DNA of 64,000 nucleotides from assembly GCF_028737255.1 (NCBI RefSeq), contig NZ_JAQZAN010000005.1:124001-188000 (forward strand), written 5' to 3'. Below are positions 15,586 through 22,660 of the stretch, one piece after another. The position numbers and the translations under genes are program-made. The first letter of the stretch is position 1; each line of letters begins with the position of its first letter. Below the pieces are notes generated by a model. It had not been told where the DNA came from, did not search any database, and saw only the letters and a list, made by a program, of their open reading frames with translations. The stretch comes from Actinomycetospora straminea. GTDB taxonomy: Bacteria > Actinomycetota > Actinomycetes > Mycobacteriales > Pseudonocardiaceae.

Positions 15586-16374
15586 ATGACCCTGGCGGCG
15601 GACGCCGGCAGCGCCGAGATCGACACCGAGATCCAGGCAGAGATCAGCACCGAGATCCAGGCAGAGATCAGCACCGAGATCCCGGCGGAGATCAGCCCCG
15701 ACGACCCCGGCGCGCCCGAGCCCGCGCCCCCGCGATCCCGCCGCGCGGCGCCCCTGCGCGCGGACGCGACACCGCTGCAGAGCCTCGCGCTCCCCCGCAC
15801 GGCCGGCGGCTGGTCCTGCGTCTACGCGGACCCGCCGTGGCGGTTCACCAACCGCACCGGCAAGGTCGCGCCCGAGCACCGGCGGCTCGACCGCTACGAC
15901 ACGATGTCCGCGGCCGAGATCGCCTCGCTGCCGGTGGCCGACGTCGTCTCCGCGAACGCGCACCTCTACCTGTGGGTGCCGAACGCGCTGCTGCCCGAGG
16001 GGCTCGCGGTGATGCAGGGCTGGGGCTTCCGGTACGTCAGCAACCTCGTCTGGGCCAAGCGGCGCAAGGACGGCGGGCCGGACGGGCGGGGCGTCGGGTT
16101 CTACTTCCGCAACGTCACCGAGCTGATCCTGTTCGGCGTGCGGGGCTCGCTGCGCACGCTGGAGCCGGGCCGGCGGCAGGTGAACATGATCGAGACCCGC
16201 AAGCGCGAGCACTCCCGCAAGCCCGAGGAGGCGTACGACCTCATCGAGGCGTGCTCGCCCGGGCCGTACCTCGAGATGTTCGCCCGCTACGCCCGCCCGG
16301 GGTGGACGAGCTGGGGTGCGGAGTCCGCCGAGGACGTCGCGCCGCGCGGCCGGCAGTACCCCGCCTACAGGTAG
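15586..16374 (+). CDS. MT-A70 family DNA N6-adenine methyltransferase (partner of the BglII-like nuclease)
   Basis: The 262-residue enzyme has motif IV DPPW at residues 82-85 (CVYADPPWRF), then LYLWVPNALLPEG, GFRYVSNLVWAKRRKDG, a VTELILFGVRG strand and the C-terminal SRKPEEAYDLIEACSPGPYLEMFAR block typical of MT-A70 proteins that transfer a methyl group to adenine N6. ATG at 15586 is chosen because AGGAGG lies nine bases upstream (15571-15576). A longer form from GTG at 15496 would overlap the nuclease stop as GTGA and is also possible. Residues 11-36 are an EI-rich four-residue repeat whose DNA contains seven evenly spaced GATC sites. It probably protects the host from the nuclease. Confidence 0.85.
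   Translation: MTLAADAGSAEIDTEIQAEISTEIQAEISTEIPAEISPDDPGAPEPAPPRSRRAAPLRADATPLQSLALPRTAGGWSCVYADPPWRFTNRTGKVAPEHRRLDRYDTMSAAEIASLPVADVVSANAHLYLWVPNALLPEGLAVMQGWGFRYVSNLVWAKRRKDGGPDGRGVGFYFRNVTELILFGVRGSLRTLEPGRRQVNMIETRKREHSRKPEEAYDLIEACSPGPYLEMFARYARPGWTSWGAESAEDVAPRGRQYPAYR
15618..15693. repeat. Seven GATC sites at exact 12-bp spacing in the methyltransferase 5' end
   Basis: GATC occurs at 15618, 15630, 15642, 15654, 15666, 15678 and 15690, each within GAGATC. Three of the seven (15630, 15654, 15678) are AGATCC and so match RGATCY, the BstYI-type site. The tandem unit is 24 bp (GAG ATC CAG GCA GAG ATC AGC ACC), encoding the Glu-Ile repeat at the protein N-terminus. Confidence 0.95.
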
Positions 16375-16512
16375 TACACGGCCGAACAGATTCGATCACT
16401 GCAAGTCACGACACTCGGCCGTCGGACGGACCTTGATCTCGTTCGCAGTACGCTCCCGACCGCTTGACTCAGGGGTAATCGCCGGTAGTGGCGACATTCG
16501 GCCACGCGCTGT

Positions 16513-16518
16513 GATACT
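16513..16518 (+). promoter_or_regulatory. -10 hexamer of a leaderless promoter for the HTH gene
   Basis: GATACT ends seven bases before ATG 16526. The stretch from hexamer to start codon differs at only two positions from that before mug (1103-1118). A separate TTGACT at 16464-16469 could serve a second, more distant start. The 150 bases upstream (16375-16512) hold no gene. Confidence 0.45.
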
Positions 16519-16525
16519 TCCCCGC

Positions 16526-16804
16526 ATGGCGAAGACACCGGAGCTGGCGCGCAACCAGCGGGTGACGGGGGCGGAGCGCACCAAACTGGGCAACGAGCTG
16601 CTCAAGCGGTACCAGAAGGGCGCCAGCATCCGTGAGATCTGCGCCGAGACCGGCTACAGCATCGGTCGGGTCCGCCGGCTGCTCGTCGACGCGGGCGTGG
16701 AGTTCCGCGGCCGCGGCGGGACCCAGGGGCGCAGCCGCAAGGACGGCACGGCGGGCACCGCCGGTACGGCGGGCACCGCCGGCACCGCCAAGTCCGCGAG
16801 CTAG
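16526..16804 (+). CDS. Small helix-turn-helix protein with a Gly-Thr-Ala repeat tail
   Basis: The 92-residue basic protein has a conserved actinobacterial core: RVTGAERTKLGNELLKRYQ, then an HTH in GASIREICAETGYSIGRVRR (residues 34-53), then LLVDAGVEFRGRGG. Similar small proteins occur throughout Actinomycetota. The fold suggests DNA binding, but targets are unknown. The C-terminus is a low-complexity repeat of Gly-Thr-Ala triplets encoded by short tandem GGCACCGCC-like units (about 16745-16792), a likely site of length variation. The stop TAG overlaps head-on with the stop of the convergent NTF2-like gene, sharing the palindrome CTAG. Confidence 0.75.
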   Translation: MAKTPELARNQRVTGAERTKLGNELLKRYQKGASIREICAETGYSIGRVRRLLVDAGVEFRGRGGTQGRSRKDGTAGTAGTAGTAGTAKSAS

Positions 16805-17376
16805 CGCCGGGCGCGGCGCCGCGCCAGCGCGTTGAACGCGGTCTTGAGGCCGACGTCGAGGCGGGAGCCGTCGGCGGGCAGCAGGCCGATCTGCCGGGCG
16901 AACTGCATCTGGTCGAAGACCACGAAGTTGCCGGCCACGTGGCCGTCCTCGACGACGACGTGGTCCATCCCGTCGAGGTCCAGGCGAGCGCCCGAGGGCG
17001 CGATGCCCTCCCAGTCGCCGCCGGTGTGGTGGCCGGTGAGTCGCCAGCGCAGGAAGACCTCGCCGCTCCGGCCCTCACCCTGCTCGGCCATCCCCTCGAT
17101 CGTCATCGTGAGGTCGGGGACGGCGGTGAACACGCTCGCCCACCAGGCCACGAGCTCGTCGGCGCTGCGGACGGTGCGCATCGGGAAGCGCACGCGGATG
17201 TCGGGCGCGTAGGCCTGGCGCAGCGACGCGGCGTCGTGGCTGTTGATGACGTCGATGCTCCAGCGCACGAGCGCGCCCGGCGTCGCCCCGGCGGGCGGGG
17301 TGGGCCGCGGCGGGTCCGGCGCGGGCCGGCGGCCCGACGGGCCAGACGGTTCGGACGAGGTGGGCTCAGCGCTCAC
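16801..17376 (-). CDS. SnoaL-like / NTF2-fold polyketide cyclase-type protein
   Basis: The 191-residue product begins with about 45 proline- and serine-rich residues and continues with a SnoaL-like alpha+beta barrel: ALVRWSIDVINSHDAASLRQ, then YAPDIRVRFPMRT, VFTAVPDLTMTIEGM, VFLRWRLTGHHTG and a C-terminal VVVEDGHVAGNFVVFDQ strand pair. Such proteins are ester- or ring-modifying enzymes or plain binding proteins, and chemistry cannot be predicted here. GTG at 17376 was chosen as the last start before the disordered leader. An earlier in-frame start near 17475 would overlap the divergent membrane-protein gene at 17468. Confidence 0.7.
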   Translation of the reverse strand: MSAEPTSSEPSGPSGRRPAPDPPRPTPPAGATPGALVRWSIDVINSHDAASLRQAYAPDIRVRFPMRTVRSADELVAWWASVFTAVPDLTMTIEGMAEQGEGRSGEVFLRWRLTGHHTGGDWEGIAPSGARLDLDGMDHVVVEDGHVAGNFVVFDQMQFARQIGLLPADGSRLDVGLKTAFNALARRRARR

Positions 17377-17467
17377 GAGGCACTCACGGGCAGGAGCGTA
17401 GACGGCGGCACGCCCGGGCACCTGTGCGCACACGACCCGCTCCGTCTCCCCGAGGTGACCTCCGTCC

Positions 17468-18094
17468 ATGAGCACGTCCCAGCTCGCCGCCCAGTGGGTG
17501 TCGGCGATCGGCAGCGCCGGCTCCCTGCTCGGCTTCGCCGCCTACGTCTGGATCATGATGCTGAACCGCAAGGACCAGGTGGAGGTCCGCCAGGAGCAGC
17601 AGGCCCAGGGCGTCACCGCCTGGCTCGACGAGGGGACGCGCCACGACCGGGACGAGGACTACGTGATCGTCGTCCACAACGGCGGCGACTCCCCGGTGTT
17701 CCAGGTGCGCTGCTTGTTCAGCCTGCCCTCGAGCGACGAGCAGCACAGCGTCTCGATGGCGCTGCTGCCCCCGGCGAGCGACGAGATCCACTCGCTGCCG
17801 TTCGGGCACGGCGAGGTCAGCCGCGACGAGCTGTACTCGGCGCCGGCGGTGCCCGAGATGCGGTTCACCGACTCCCACGGCACCCACTGGGGCCGCGACG
17901 GCAACGGGCAGCTGCACCGCCTCGACCGGCGCGGGGTGCGGCGCAAGCCGTCGTCGGACGGCGGGCAGGACGCCGCGCGCGACGATTCCGAGTGGGAGCA
18001 GGCGCACCGCGAGCGTGCCGACGCCCCGCGCGAGGGCTCGTCGCAGGGCGACTCGCCGCAGGACGACCAGCGGCGGGCGTCCAGCCAGTCGTAG
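17468..18094 (+). CDS. Hypothetical protein with one N-terminal membrane helix
   Basis: The 208-residue protein has a single hydrophobic segment (residues 14-32, SAIGSAGSLLGFAAYVWIM), a short coiled stretch (KDQVEVRQEQQAQ) and a soluble beta-rich domain reading DYVIVVHNGGDSPVFQVRC at about 65-83. The last 60 residues are hydrophilic and rich in Ser, Asp, Gln and Arg. The layout resembles small actinobacterial membrane-anchored proteins of unknown function. No catalytic motif was recognised. ATG is at 17468. Its stop at 18094 abuts the convergent methionine aminopeptidase stop without a gap. Confidence 0.7.
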   Translation: MSTSQLAAQWVSAIGSAGSLLGFAAYVWIMMLNRKDQVEVRQEQQAQGVTAWLDEGTRHDRDEDYVIVVHNGGDSPVFQVRCLFSLPSSDEQHSVSMALLPPASDEIHSLPFGHGEVSRDELYSAPAVPEMRFTDSHGTHWGRDGNGQLHRLDRRGVRRKPSSDGGQDAARDDSEWEQAHRERADAPREGSSQGDSPQDDQRRASSQS

Positions 18095-18880
18095 CTACGG
18101 CAGCGTCAGGATCCGCGGGCCGTCGGCGGTGATCGCGACCGTGTGCTCGGCGTGCGCGGCGCGGCTGCCGTCGGCGGTGCGCAGCGTCCAGCCGTCCTCG
18201 TCGTGGACGTAGTCGTCCTCGCCACCGGCGTGCAGCATCGGCTCGATCGCGATGACCAGCCCGGGACGCAGGCGCATCCCCCGCCCCGCGCGGCCCTCGT
18301 TGGGGACGTGCGGCGACTCGTGCATCGCGCGCCCGATGCCGTGCCCGCCGTGGTCGGCGAGCATCCCGTAGCCGGCCTCCCGGGCGACGGCGCTGACCGC
18401 CGCGCCGATGTCGCCGAGGCGCCCGCCGGGGCGTGCGGCGGCGATGCCGGCCTGCAGGGCGCGCTCGGTGGTGGCGATGAGCGCGAGGTCCGCGGGGTCG
18501 GCGTCGGCGCCGACGACCGCGCTGAACGCGGCGTCGCCGCACCAGCCGTCGAGGAAGGCGCCGCAGTCGATGCTCAGCAGGTCGCCGTCGGCGAGCCGGT
18601 GGGAGCCGGGGATGGCGTGCACGACCGCGTCGTTGACGCTCGCGCAGATGACGCCGGGGAACGGGCTCGGCGCGAAGTGCGGGTGGTAGTCGAGGAACGC
18701 GGGGACCGCGCCGGCGTCGTCCATGACGTCGTGGGCGACGCGGTCGAGCTCCGTCAGGGTCACGCCCGGCGCGGCCGCCGCGCGCACCGCGTCGAGGCAG
18801 CGGGCAACGACGCGACCGGCCTCGCGCATGGCGTCGACCTCACCGGAGGTCTTCAGCTCGATCTCGGAGCGCCGCAGCAT
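18095..18880 (-). CDS. map: Methionine aminopeptidase, type I
   Basis: The 261-residue enzyme removes the initiator methionine from new proteins. All five metal ligands of the pita-bread fold are visible: the Asp pair in LLSIDCGAFLDGWCGDAAF, the His in HGGHGIGRAMHESPHVPN, the Glu in IAIEPML and the Glu in AEHTVAI. It begins with MLRRSEIELKTSGEVDAMRE, typical of the main actinobacterial copy. TAGGGT ends six bases before ATG 18880, so the transcript is probably leaderless. A second, shorter methionine aminopeptidase lies at 26248-27012. Confidence 0.95.
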   Translation of the reverse strand: MLRRSEIELKTSGEVDAMREAGRVVARCLDAVRAAAAPGVTLTELDRVAHDVMDDAGAVPAFLDYHPHFAPSPFPGVICASVNDAVVHAIPGSHRLADGDLLSIDCGAFLDGWCGDAAFSAVVGADADPADLALIATTERALQAGIAAARPGGRLGDIGAAVSAVAREAGYGMLADHGGHGIGRAMHESPHVPNEGRAGRGMRLRPGLVIAIEPMLHAGGEDDYVHDEDGWTLRTADGSRAAHAEHTVAITADGPRILTLP

Positions 18881-18886
18881 GCCCAG

Positions 18887-18892
18887 ACCCTA
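18887..18892 (-). promoter_or_regulatory. -10 hexamer of a leaderless map promoter
   Basis: On the minus strand TAGGGT ends six bases before ATG 18880, matching TAnnnT. Confidence 0.45.
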
Positions 18893-18929
18893 GACAGGGC
18901 CCGGATCCGGGGTCGGAATGACACGGCTG

Positions 18930-20456
18930 TCATTCGTCCCCAGTGTGGACAGGCCCTGTGGACAACTCGGCCCGGCGGCGGGGGATGAACTCGTAGTCCG
19001 TGGGGTCGAGCCGCGCCACCGCCCGGACGTACTCCTCCATGTAGCGCGGCCAGTTGGCGACGATGCGCCCCGACTCGTCGCGGTACCAGGAGTCGCACTG
19101 CGTCCACGCCGTGCCCTCGAACTCCGCCTGCAGGCGCTCGTCGAAGGCCTGCTCGACGTCGCGGCGGACCTCGAGCGCCGCGGCGCGGCGGCGCGCGGTC
19201 TCCTCGAGCGCCTGGCGCACGTAGGCCACCTGCGCCTCGAGGAACACGATGATCGAGCCGCCCGAGGTGTTGGTGTTCGGCCCGTAGAGCACGAACAGCG
19301 ACGGGAAGCCCGGCACCGTCATGCCCAGGTGCGCGTGCGCCCCCTGCCCCCACTCCTCCTGCAGCGTGCGCCCGCCCCGCCCGACGATGTCCATCGGGAA
19401 CATGAAGTCGGTGCTCTTGAAGCCGGTGCCCCAGATGAGCACGTCCGCGGGGTGGTGCCGCCCGTCCTCGGTGCGCACGCCGTCGGGGTCGATCTCGGTG
19501 ACCCGGTCGGTGACGAGCTCGACGTTGTCGCGCTGGAGCGCGGGCAGGTAGTGCGAGCTGAAGAGGATCCGCTTGCACCCGAACGTGTAGTCCGGCCAGG
19601 CCTTGCGCCGCACCTCCGGGTCGCGCAGCTGGCGGCGCATGAACAACGTCGAGTAGACGCGCCCGGCCCGCCCGACCGTCCGCGGGTGCCGGATCATGAT
19701 CGTCAGGGACTCGAGGTAGCCCTTGAGCAGGAACCGGCGCGTGCGCATGATCCCCGGCACGGCGCGGAAGACCCGGCGCATCGCGGGCGGGTAGTAGCGG
19801 TTCCTGCGCGGGAAGAACCAGTTGCCGCTGCGCTGGAAGACGGTCATCTTCCCGACCTCCGGCGCGATGGCCGGCACGAACTGCACCGCGCTCGCGCCCG
19901 TCCCGACCACCGCGACGCGCTTGCCGGCCAGGTGGACGTCGTGGTCCCAGCGCGCGGAGTGCATGGCCGGGCCCGCGAAGTCGTCGGCGCCCGGGATCGG
20001 CGGGATGGCGGGGGTGTTGAGCTGGCCCGTGGCCAGCACGACGGCGTCGGCCTCCCAGCGCCGCCCGTCCTGCGCCTCGACGGTCCAGGTCATCGTCGTC
20101 TCGTCGAGCCGGACGGCGTCCACGCGCACGTCCGGCACGAACACCTCGCCGAGGCCGTACTCCTTGGCGACGCCCTGGAGGTACTCGAGGATCTCCGACT
20201 GGGGCGAGCAGAGCCGTGACCAGTCGCTGCGCTGCGCGAACGAGAACGAGTACAGATGGCTCGGCACGTCGCAGGCCGCGCCCGGGTAGCTGTTGTAGTA
20301 CCAGGTGCCGCCGATCTCGGGGGCACTGTCGAGGATCACCACGTCGGTGATCCCGTGCTCGCGCAGCTCGATCGCGGCTGCGATGCCGCCGAAGCCCGCG
20401 CCCACGACCACGACCCGCGTCGCGGCCTCCCGACCTGTCCCGTCCTGTCCCGTCAC
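18930..20456 (-). CDS. Flavin-containing Baeyer-Villiger-type monooxygenase
   Basis: The 508-residue protein has two Rossmann motifs, GAGFGG at residues 19-24 for FAD and VVGTGASAVQFVPAIA near 195 for NADPH. Between them the BVMO fingerprint FxGxxxHxxxW is present as FAGPAMHSARWD. Also visible are ILDSAPEIGGTWYYNSYPGAACD and the C-terminal YGPNTNTSGGSI block. Such enzymes insert oxygen into ketones to form esters, or oxidise heteroatoms. TACCGT (20464-20469) ends seven bases before GTG 20456. It is divergent from an AraC regulator, with only 46 bases and a palindrome between them, suggesting local control. The substrate is unknown; cyclic ketone or long-chain carbonyls are plausible. Confidence 0.9.
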   Translation of the reverse strand: MTGQDGTGREAATRVVVVGAGFGGIAAAIELREHGITDVVILDSAPEIGGTWYYNSYPGAACDVPSHLYSFSFAQRSDWSRLCSPQSEILEYLQGVAKEYGLGEVFVPDVRVDAVRLDETTMTWTVEAQDGRRWEADAVVLATGQLNTPAIPPIPGADDFAGPAMHSARWDHDVHLAGKRVAVVGTGASAVQFVPAIAPEVGKMTVFQRSGNWFFPRRNRYYPPAMRRVFRAVPGIMRTRRFLLKGYLESLTIMIRHPRTVGRAGRVYSTLFMRRQLRDPEVRRKAWPDYTFGCKRILFSSHYLPALQRDNVELVTDRVTEIDPDGVRTEDGRHHPADVLIWGTGFKSTDFMFPMDIVGRGGRTLQEEWGQGAHAHLGMTVPGFPSLFVLYGPNTNTSGGSIIVFLEAQVAYVRQALEETARRRAAALEVRRDVEQAFDERLQAEFEGTAWTQCDSWYRDESGRIVANWPRYMEEYVRAVARLDPTDYEFIPRRRAELSTGPVHTGDE

Positions 20457-20463
20457 GGGCCGG

Positions 20464-20469
20464 ACGGTA
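20464..20469 (-). promoter_or_regulatory. -10 hexamer of the monooxygenase promoter
   Basis: TACCGT on the minus strand ends seven bases before GTG 20456. Its upstream region overlaps the palindrome at 20487-20501. Confidence 0.45.
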
Positions 20470-20486
20470 TCCGTTCCACCCCGCTT

Positions 20487-20501
20487 TTGGCAGGCTGCCA
20501 A
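20487..20501. promoter_or_regulatory. Palindromic operator between monooxygenase and AraC genes
   Basis: TTGGCAG and CTGCCAA are perfect 7-bp arms around one G. The site covers the putative -10 (CAGGCT, 20491-20496) of the AraC gene and lies 18 bases beyond the -10 of the divergent monooxygenase. A protein bound here would affect both promoters. Confidence 0.55.
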
Positions 20502-20502
20502 C

Positions 20503-21351
20503 GTGACCTCGACCGGGCGACGTCCGCACCCGGCGCTCGCCGGCGTCGTGCGGCGGTACGAGCCGTACGACGAGGTCGCGACGTCGGCGCCGCTCCGCCG
20601 CCGGGAGGCGCCGCACGGCGCGTGCACGCTGATCCTCGCCTGGGCCGACCCGCTGGAGCTGACCGGACCCGGCGGGCGCGCCCGCCACGCCGCGTTCCTC
20701 GCGGGCATGCACGACGGCGCCGTCGTCACCGCGTTCGCCGGGCGCCAGCAGGGCGTCCAGGTCGACCTCACCCCGCTCGGCGTGCTGCGCCTGCTCGACC
20801 GGCCGACCTCCGCGCTGACCAACCGCATCGTCCCCCTCGACGCCCTCGACCAGCCGGCGCTCGCGGCGCTCCCCGAGCGCCTCGCGGACACGCCGCCGAC
20901 GGAACGCCTCGCCCTCGTCGACACCGTGCTGCGCGAGCTGATCGACCGGTCGCGCACCCGGCCGGACCCCGCGGTCACGCACGCCTGGGCGCGGCTGGCC
21001 GGGGCACGCGGGCGAGTGGCGGTGGCGACGCTCGCCCACGAGACGGGCTGGAGCCGGCGCCACCTCTCCGCGCGCTTCCGCGACCAGGTGGGCCTCACGC
21101 CGACGACCGCCGGACGCGTGCTGCGCTTCCGCGAGGCCGCGCGCCTGCTCGTGCCCGGACCGGCGAGCGCCCGCGTCGCCGACACCAGCGCCGACACCAT
21201 CGCCGACGTCGCCGCGAGGTGCGGGTTCGCCGACCACTCCCACCTCGTGCGCGAGTTCCGGGACCTCGCCGGCTGCACGCCCAGCCGTTACGTGCAGGAG
21301 TGGCGGGCGGGGTTCCCCGACGTCCAAGACGCGGCGCGGGCCGGCTCCTAG
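20503..21351 (+). CDS. AraC-family transcriptional regulator
   Basis: The 282-residue protein ends in a double HTH of the AraC/XylS type: RVAVATLAHETGWSRRHLSARF near residue 168, then DTIADVAARCGFADHSHLVREF and the signature AGCTPSRYVQEW. The first 130 residues are a sensor domain resembling DUF6597-type N-termini (APHGACTLILAWADPLEL and GVLRLLDRPTSALTNRIVPL). GTG at 20503 is two bases after the palindrome. It probably controls the divergent monooxygenase and the VOC gene ten bases downstream. Confidence 0.88.
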   Translation: MTSTGRRPHPALAGVVRRYEPYDEVATSAPLRRREAPHGACTLILAWADPLELTGPGGRARHAAFLAGMHDGAVVTAFAGRQQGVQVDLTPLGVLRLLDRPTSALTNRIVPLDALDQPALAALPERLADTPPTERLALVDTVLRELIDRSRTRPDPAVTHAWARLAGARGRVAVATLAHETGWSRRHLSARFRDQVGLTPTTAGRVLRFREAARLLVPGPASARVADTSADTIADVAARCGFADHSHLVREFRDLAGCTPSRYVQEWRAGFPDVQDAARAGS

Positions 21352-21354
21352 CGT
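21349..21354 (+). promoter_or_regulatory. -10 hexamer inside the end of the AraC gene
   Basis: TAGCGT overlaps the AraC stop codon and ends seven bases before ATG 21362, so the VOC gene may also have its own leaderless transcript. Confidence 0.35.
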
Positions 21355-21361
21355 CGTCGCC

Positions 21362-21733
21362 ATGAGCATCCACCCGACCCTGCGCTACCGGGACCCCGAC
21401 GCGGCGATCGCGCTGCTGCGCGACGCGTTCGGCTTCACCGTCGCCGCCGAGCACCGCGGCGGGTCCGGCAGCGTGGAGCACGCCGAGCTCACCCACGGCG
21501 GCGGCGCGGTCCTCCTCGGCCCCCGCCGCGAAGGCGACGCTTTCGCCACCGGCCGGGCGGTGATCTACGTCGTGGTCGACGACGTCGACGGCCACCACGA
21601 CCGCGCGGTCGCCGCCGGCGCCACCGTGACCATGGGACTGACCGACCAGCCCTACGGCTCCCGCGAGTACGCCGCGGTCGACGGCGAGGACAACGTGTGG
21701 AGCTTCGGGACCTACCGCCCGGGCGGCTCCTGA
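21362..21733 (+). CDS. VOC-superfamily (glyoxalase/bleomycin-resistance-like) protein
   Basis: The 123-residue protein shows two beta-alpha-beta-beta-beta repeats: SIHPTLRYRDPDAAIALLRDAFGF, then a central HAELTHGGGAVLLG, and the second repeat YVVVDDVDGHHDRAVAAGATV ending VWSFGTYRPGGS. This matches the PhnB/glyoxalase-like branch that binds small ligands or metals. It starts ten bases after the AraC gene, so co-transcription is likely. Function could be resistance or isomerisation; no substrate is evident. Confidence 0.8.
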   Translation: MSIHPTLRYRDPDAAIALLRDAFGFTVAAEHRGGSGSVEHAELTHGGGAVLLGPRREGDAFATGRAVIYVVVDDVDGHHDRAVAAGATVTMGLTDQPYGSREYAAVDGEDNVWSFGTYRPGGS

Positions 21734-21770
21734 CCCGGTCGCGACGGCGACGCGCTGGCACGCTGGGTCC

Positions 21771-22172
21771 ATGGGCTCCGCCGACACCACGACCGGCCGC
21801 CTCGTCTTCGACGGCCGGTGCGGCTTCTGCACGCGCTGCGTCGACTGGTTGCGGGTGCTGGACCGGCGCGGGCGCATCGACGTGCAGCCCTACCAGGCCG
21901 CCGGCGTGCCGGCCTCGGTCGGCGCGACCGTCGAGGAGTGCGGCGAGGCGGTGCAGTGGCGCGGCCGCGACGGCGTGCGCCGCAGCGCGGCCGACGCCGT
22001 GAACGCCGTGCTCTCGGAGATCACCGGCACCCCGCTGCCCTCCCTGCTCTACCGCGCGACCGGCGGCGTGCAGGAGTGGGCCTACCGCTGGGTGGCCGAC
22101 CACCGTGGCGCCTTCCCGGGCACGACGCCGCACTGCGAGGCGCATCCGGAGGACTGCGCGGCGAACGGCTGA
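21771..22172 (+). CDS. DCC (DUF393) thiol-disulfide oxidoreductase-like protein
   Basis: The 133-residue protein has the DCC motif VFDGRCGFCTRCVDWLRVLD near residues 13-32, with a thioredoxin-like CxxC, followed by YQAAGVPASVG and a conserved WRGRDGVRRSAADAV segment. DUF393 proteins are thioredoxin-fold proteins of unknown function, sometimes membrane-linked. Two more cysteines (HCEAHPEDC) lie at the C-terminus. CACGCT ends six bases before ATG 21771, suggesting an own leaderless transcript. Confidence 0.82.
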   Translation: MGSADTTTGRLVFDGRCGFCTRCVDWLRVLDRRGRIDVQPYQAAGVPASVGATVEECGEAVQWRGRDGVRRSAADAVNAVLSEITGTPLPSLLYRATGGVQEWAYRWVADHRGAFPGTTPHCEAHPEDCAANG

Positions 22173-22252
22173 CGAGGGGTTCCGCGCGCTCCGGACGGGG
22201 TCTAGTTTCCGCTCCCGTCGGGGCCCGACACCGTCGATCACCGGAGCACACC

Positions 22253-22660
22253 GTGGCCGTCCGCCTGAACCCGTACCTGCACTTCGACGGCGAGGCGGCC
22301 GACGCCGTCGCCTTCTACGCCGACGTCTTCGGTGGCACCACCAGCGTCATGACCTTCGCCGAGATGGGCATGGAGGGCCCGGACGCGCAGAAGGTCATGC
22401 ACGGCCAGCTCGAGACCGAGCAGGGCATGACCCTCATGGTCGCCGACATGCCGCCCGGCACCACCCGCGAGCGCGGCAACGACGTCACCGTCGCGCTGTC
22501 CGGTGACGACGAGCCGACGCTGCGCGGGTGGTACGAGCAGCTGTCCGCCGGGGGCACGGTCGGCACCCCGCTGGAGAAGCAGATGTGGGGTGACTTCTAC
22601 GGCGACTGCACCGACCGCTTCGGCGTCCGCTGGATGGTCAACATCTCCGCGGCGGGTTAG
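22253..22660 (+). CDS. PhnB-like VOC protein
   Basis: This 135-residue protein belongs to the PhnB/YjdN (3-demethylubiquinone-9 methyltransferase-like) VOC group: LNPYLHFDGEAADAVAFYADVFGG at the start, a central VMHGQLETEQGMTLMVADMP, and the closing MWGDFYGDCTDRFGVRWMVNI. These proteins dimerise and lack an assigned reaction. GTG at 22253 has GGAG eight bases upstream. The end overlaps the convergent amphi-Trp gene by four bases. It is separate from the two other VOC genes nearby and not closely similar to them. Confidence 0.82.
   Translation: MAVRLNPYLHFDGEAADAVAFYADVFGGTTSVMTFAEMGMEGPDAQKVMHGQLETEQGMTLMVADMPPGTTRERGNDVTVALSGDDEPTLRGWYEQLSAGGTVGTPLEKQMWGDFYGDCTDRFGVRWMVNISAAG

Noticed and set aside
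14750-18094. A mobile defence island around the restriction-modification unit
   Set aside because: No integrase, transposase, tRNA or flanking direct repeat was found, and base composition and codon use do not differ from the neighbours.
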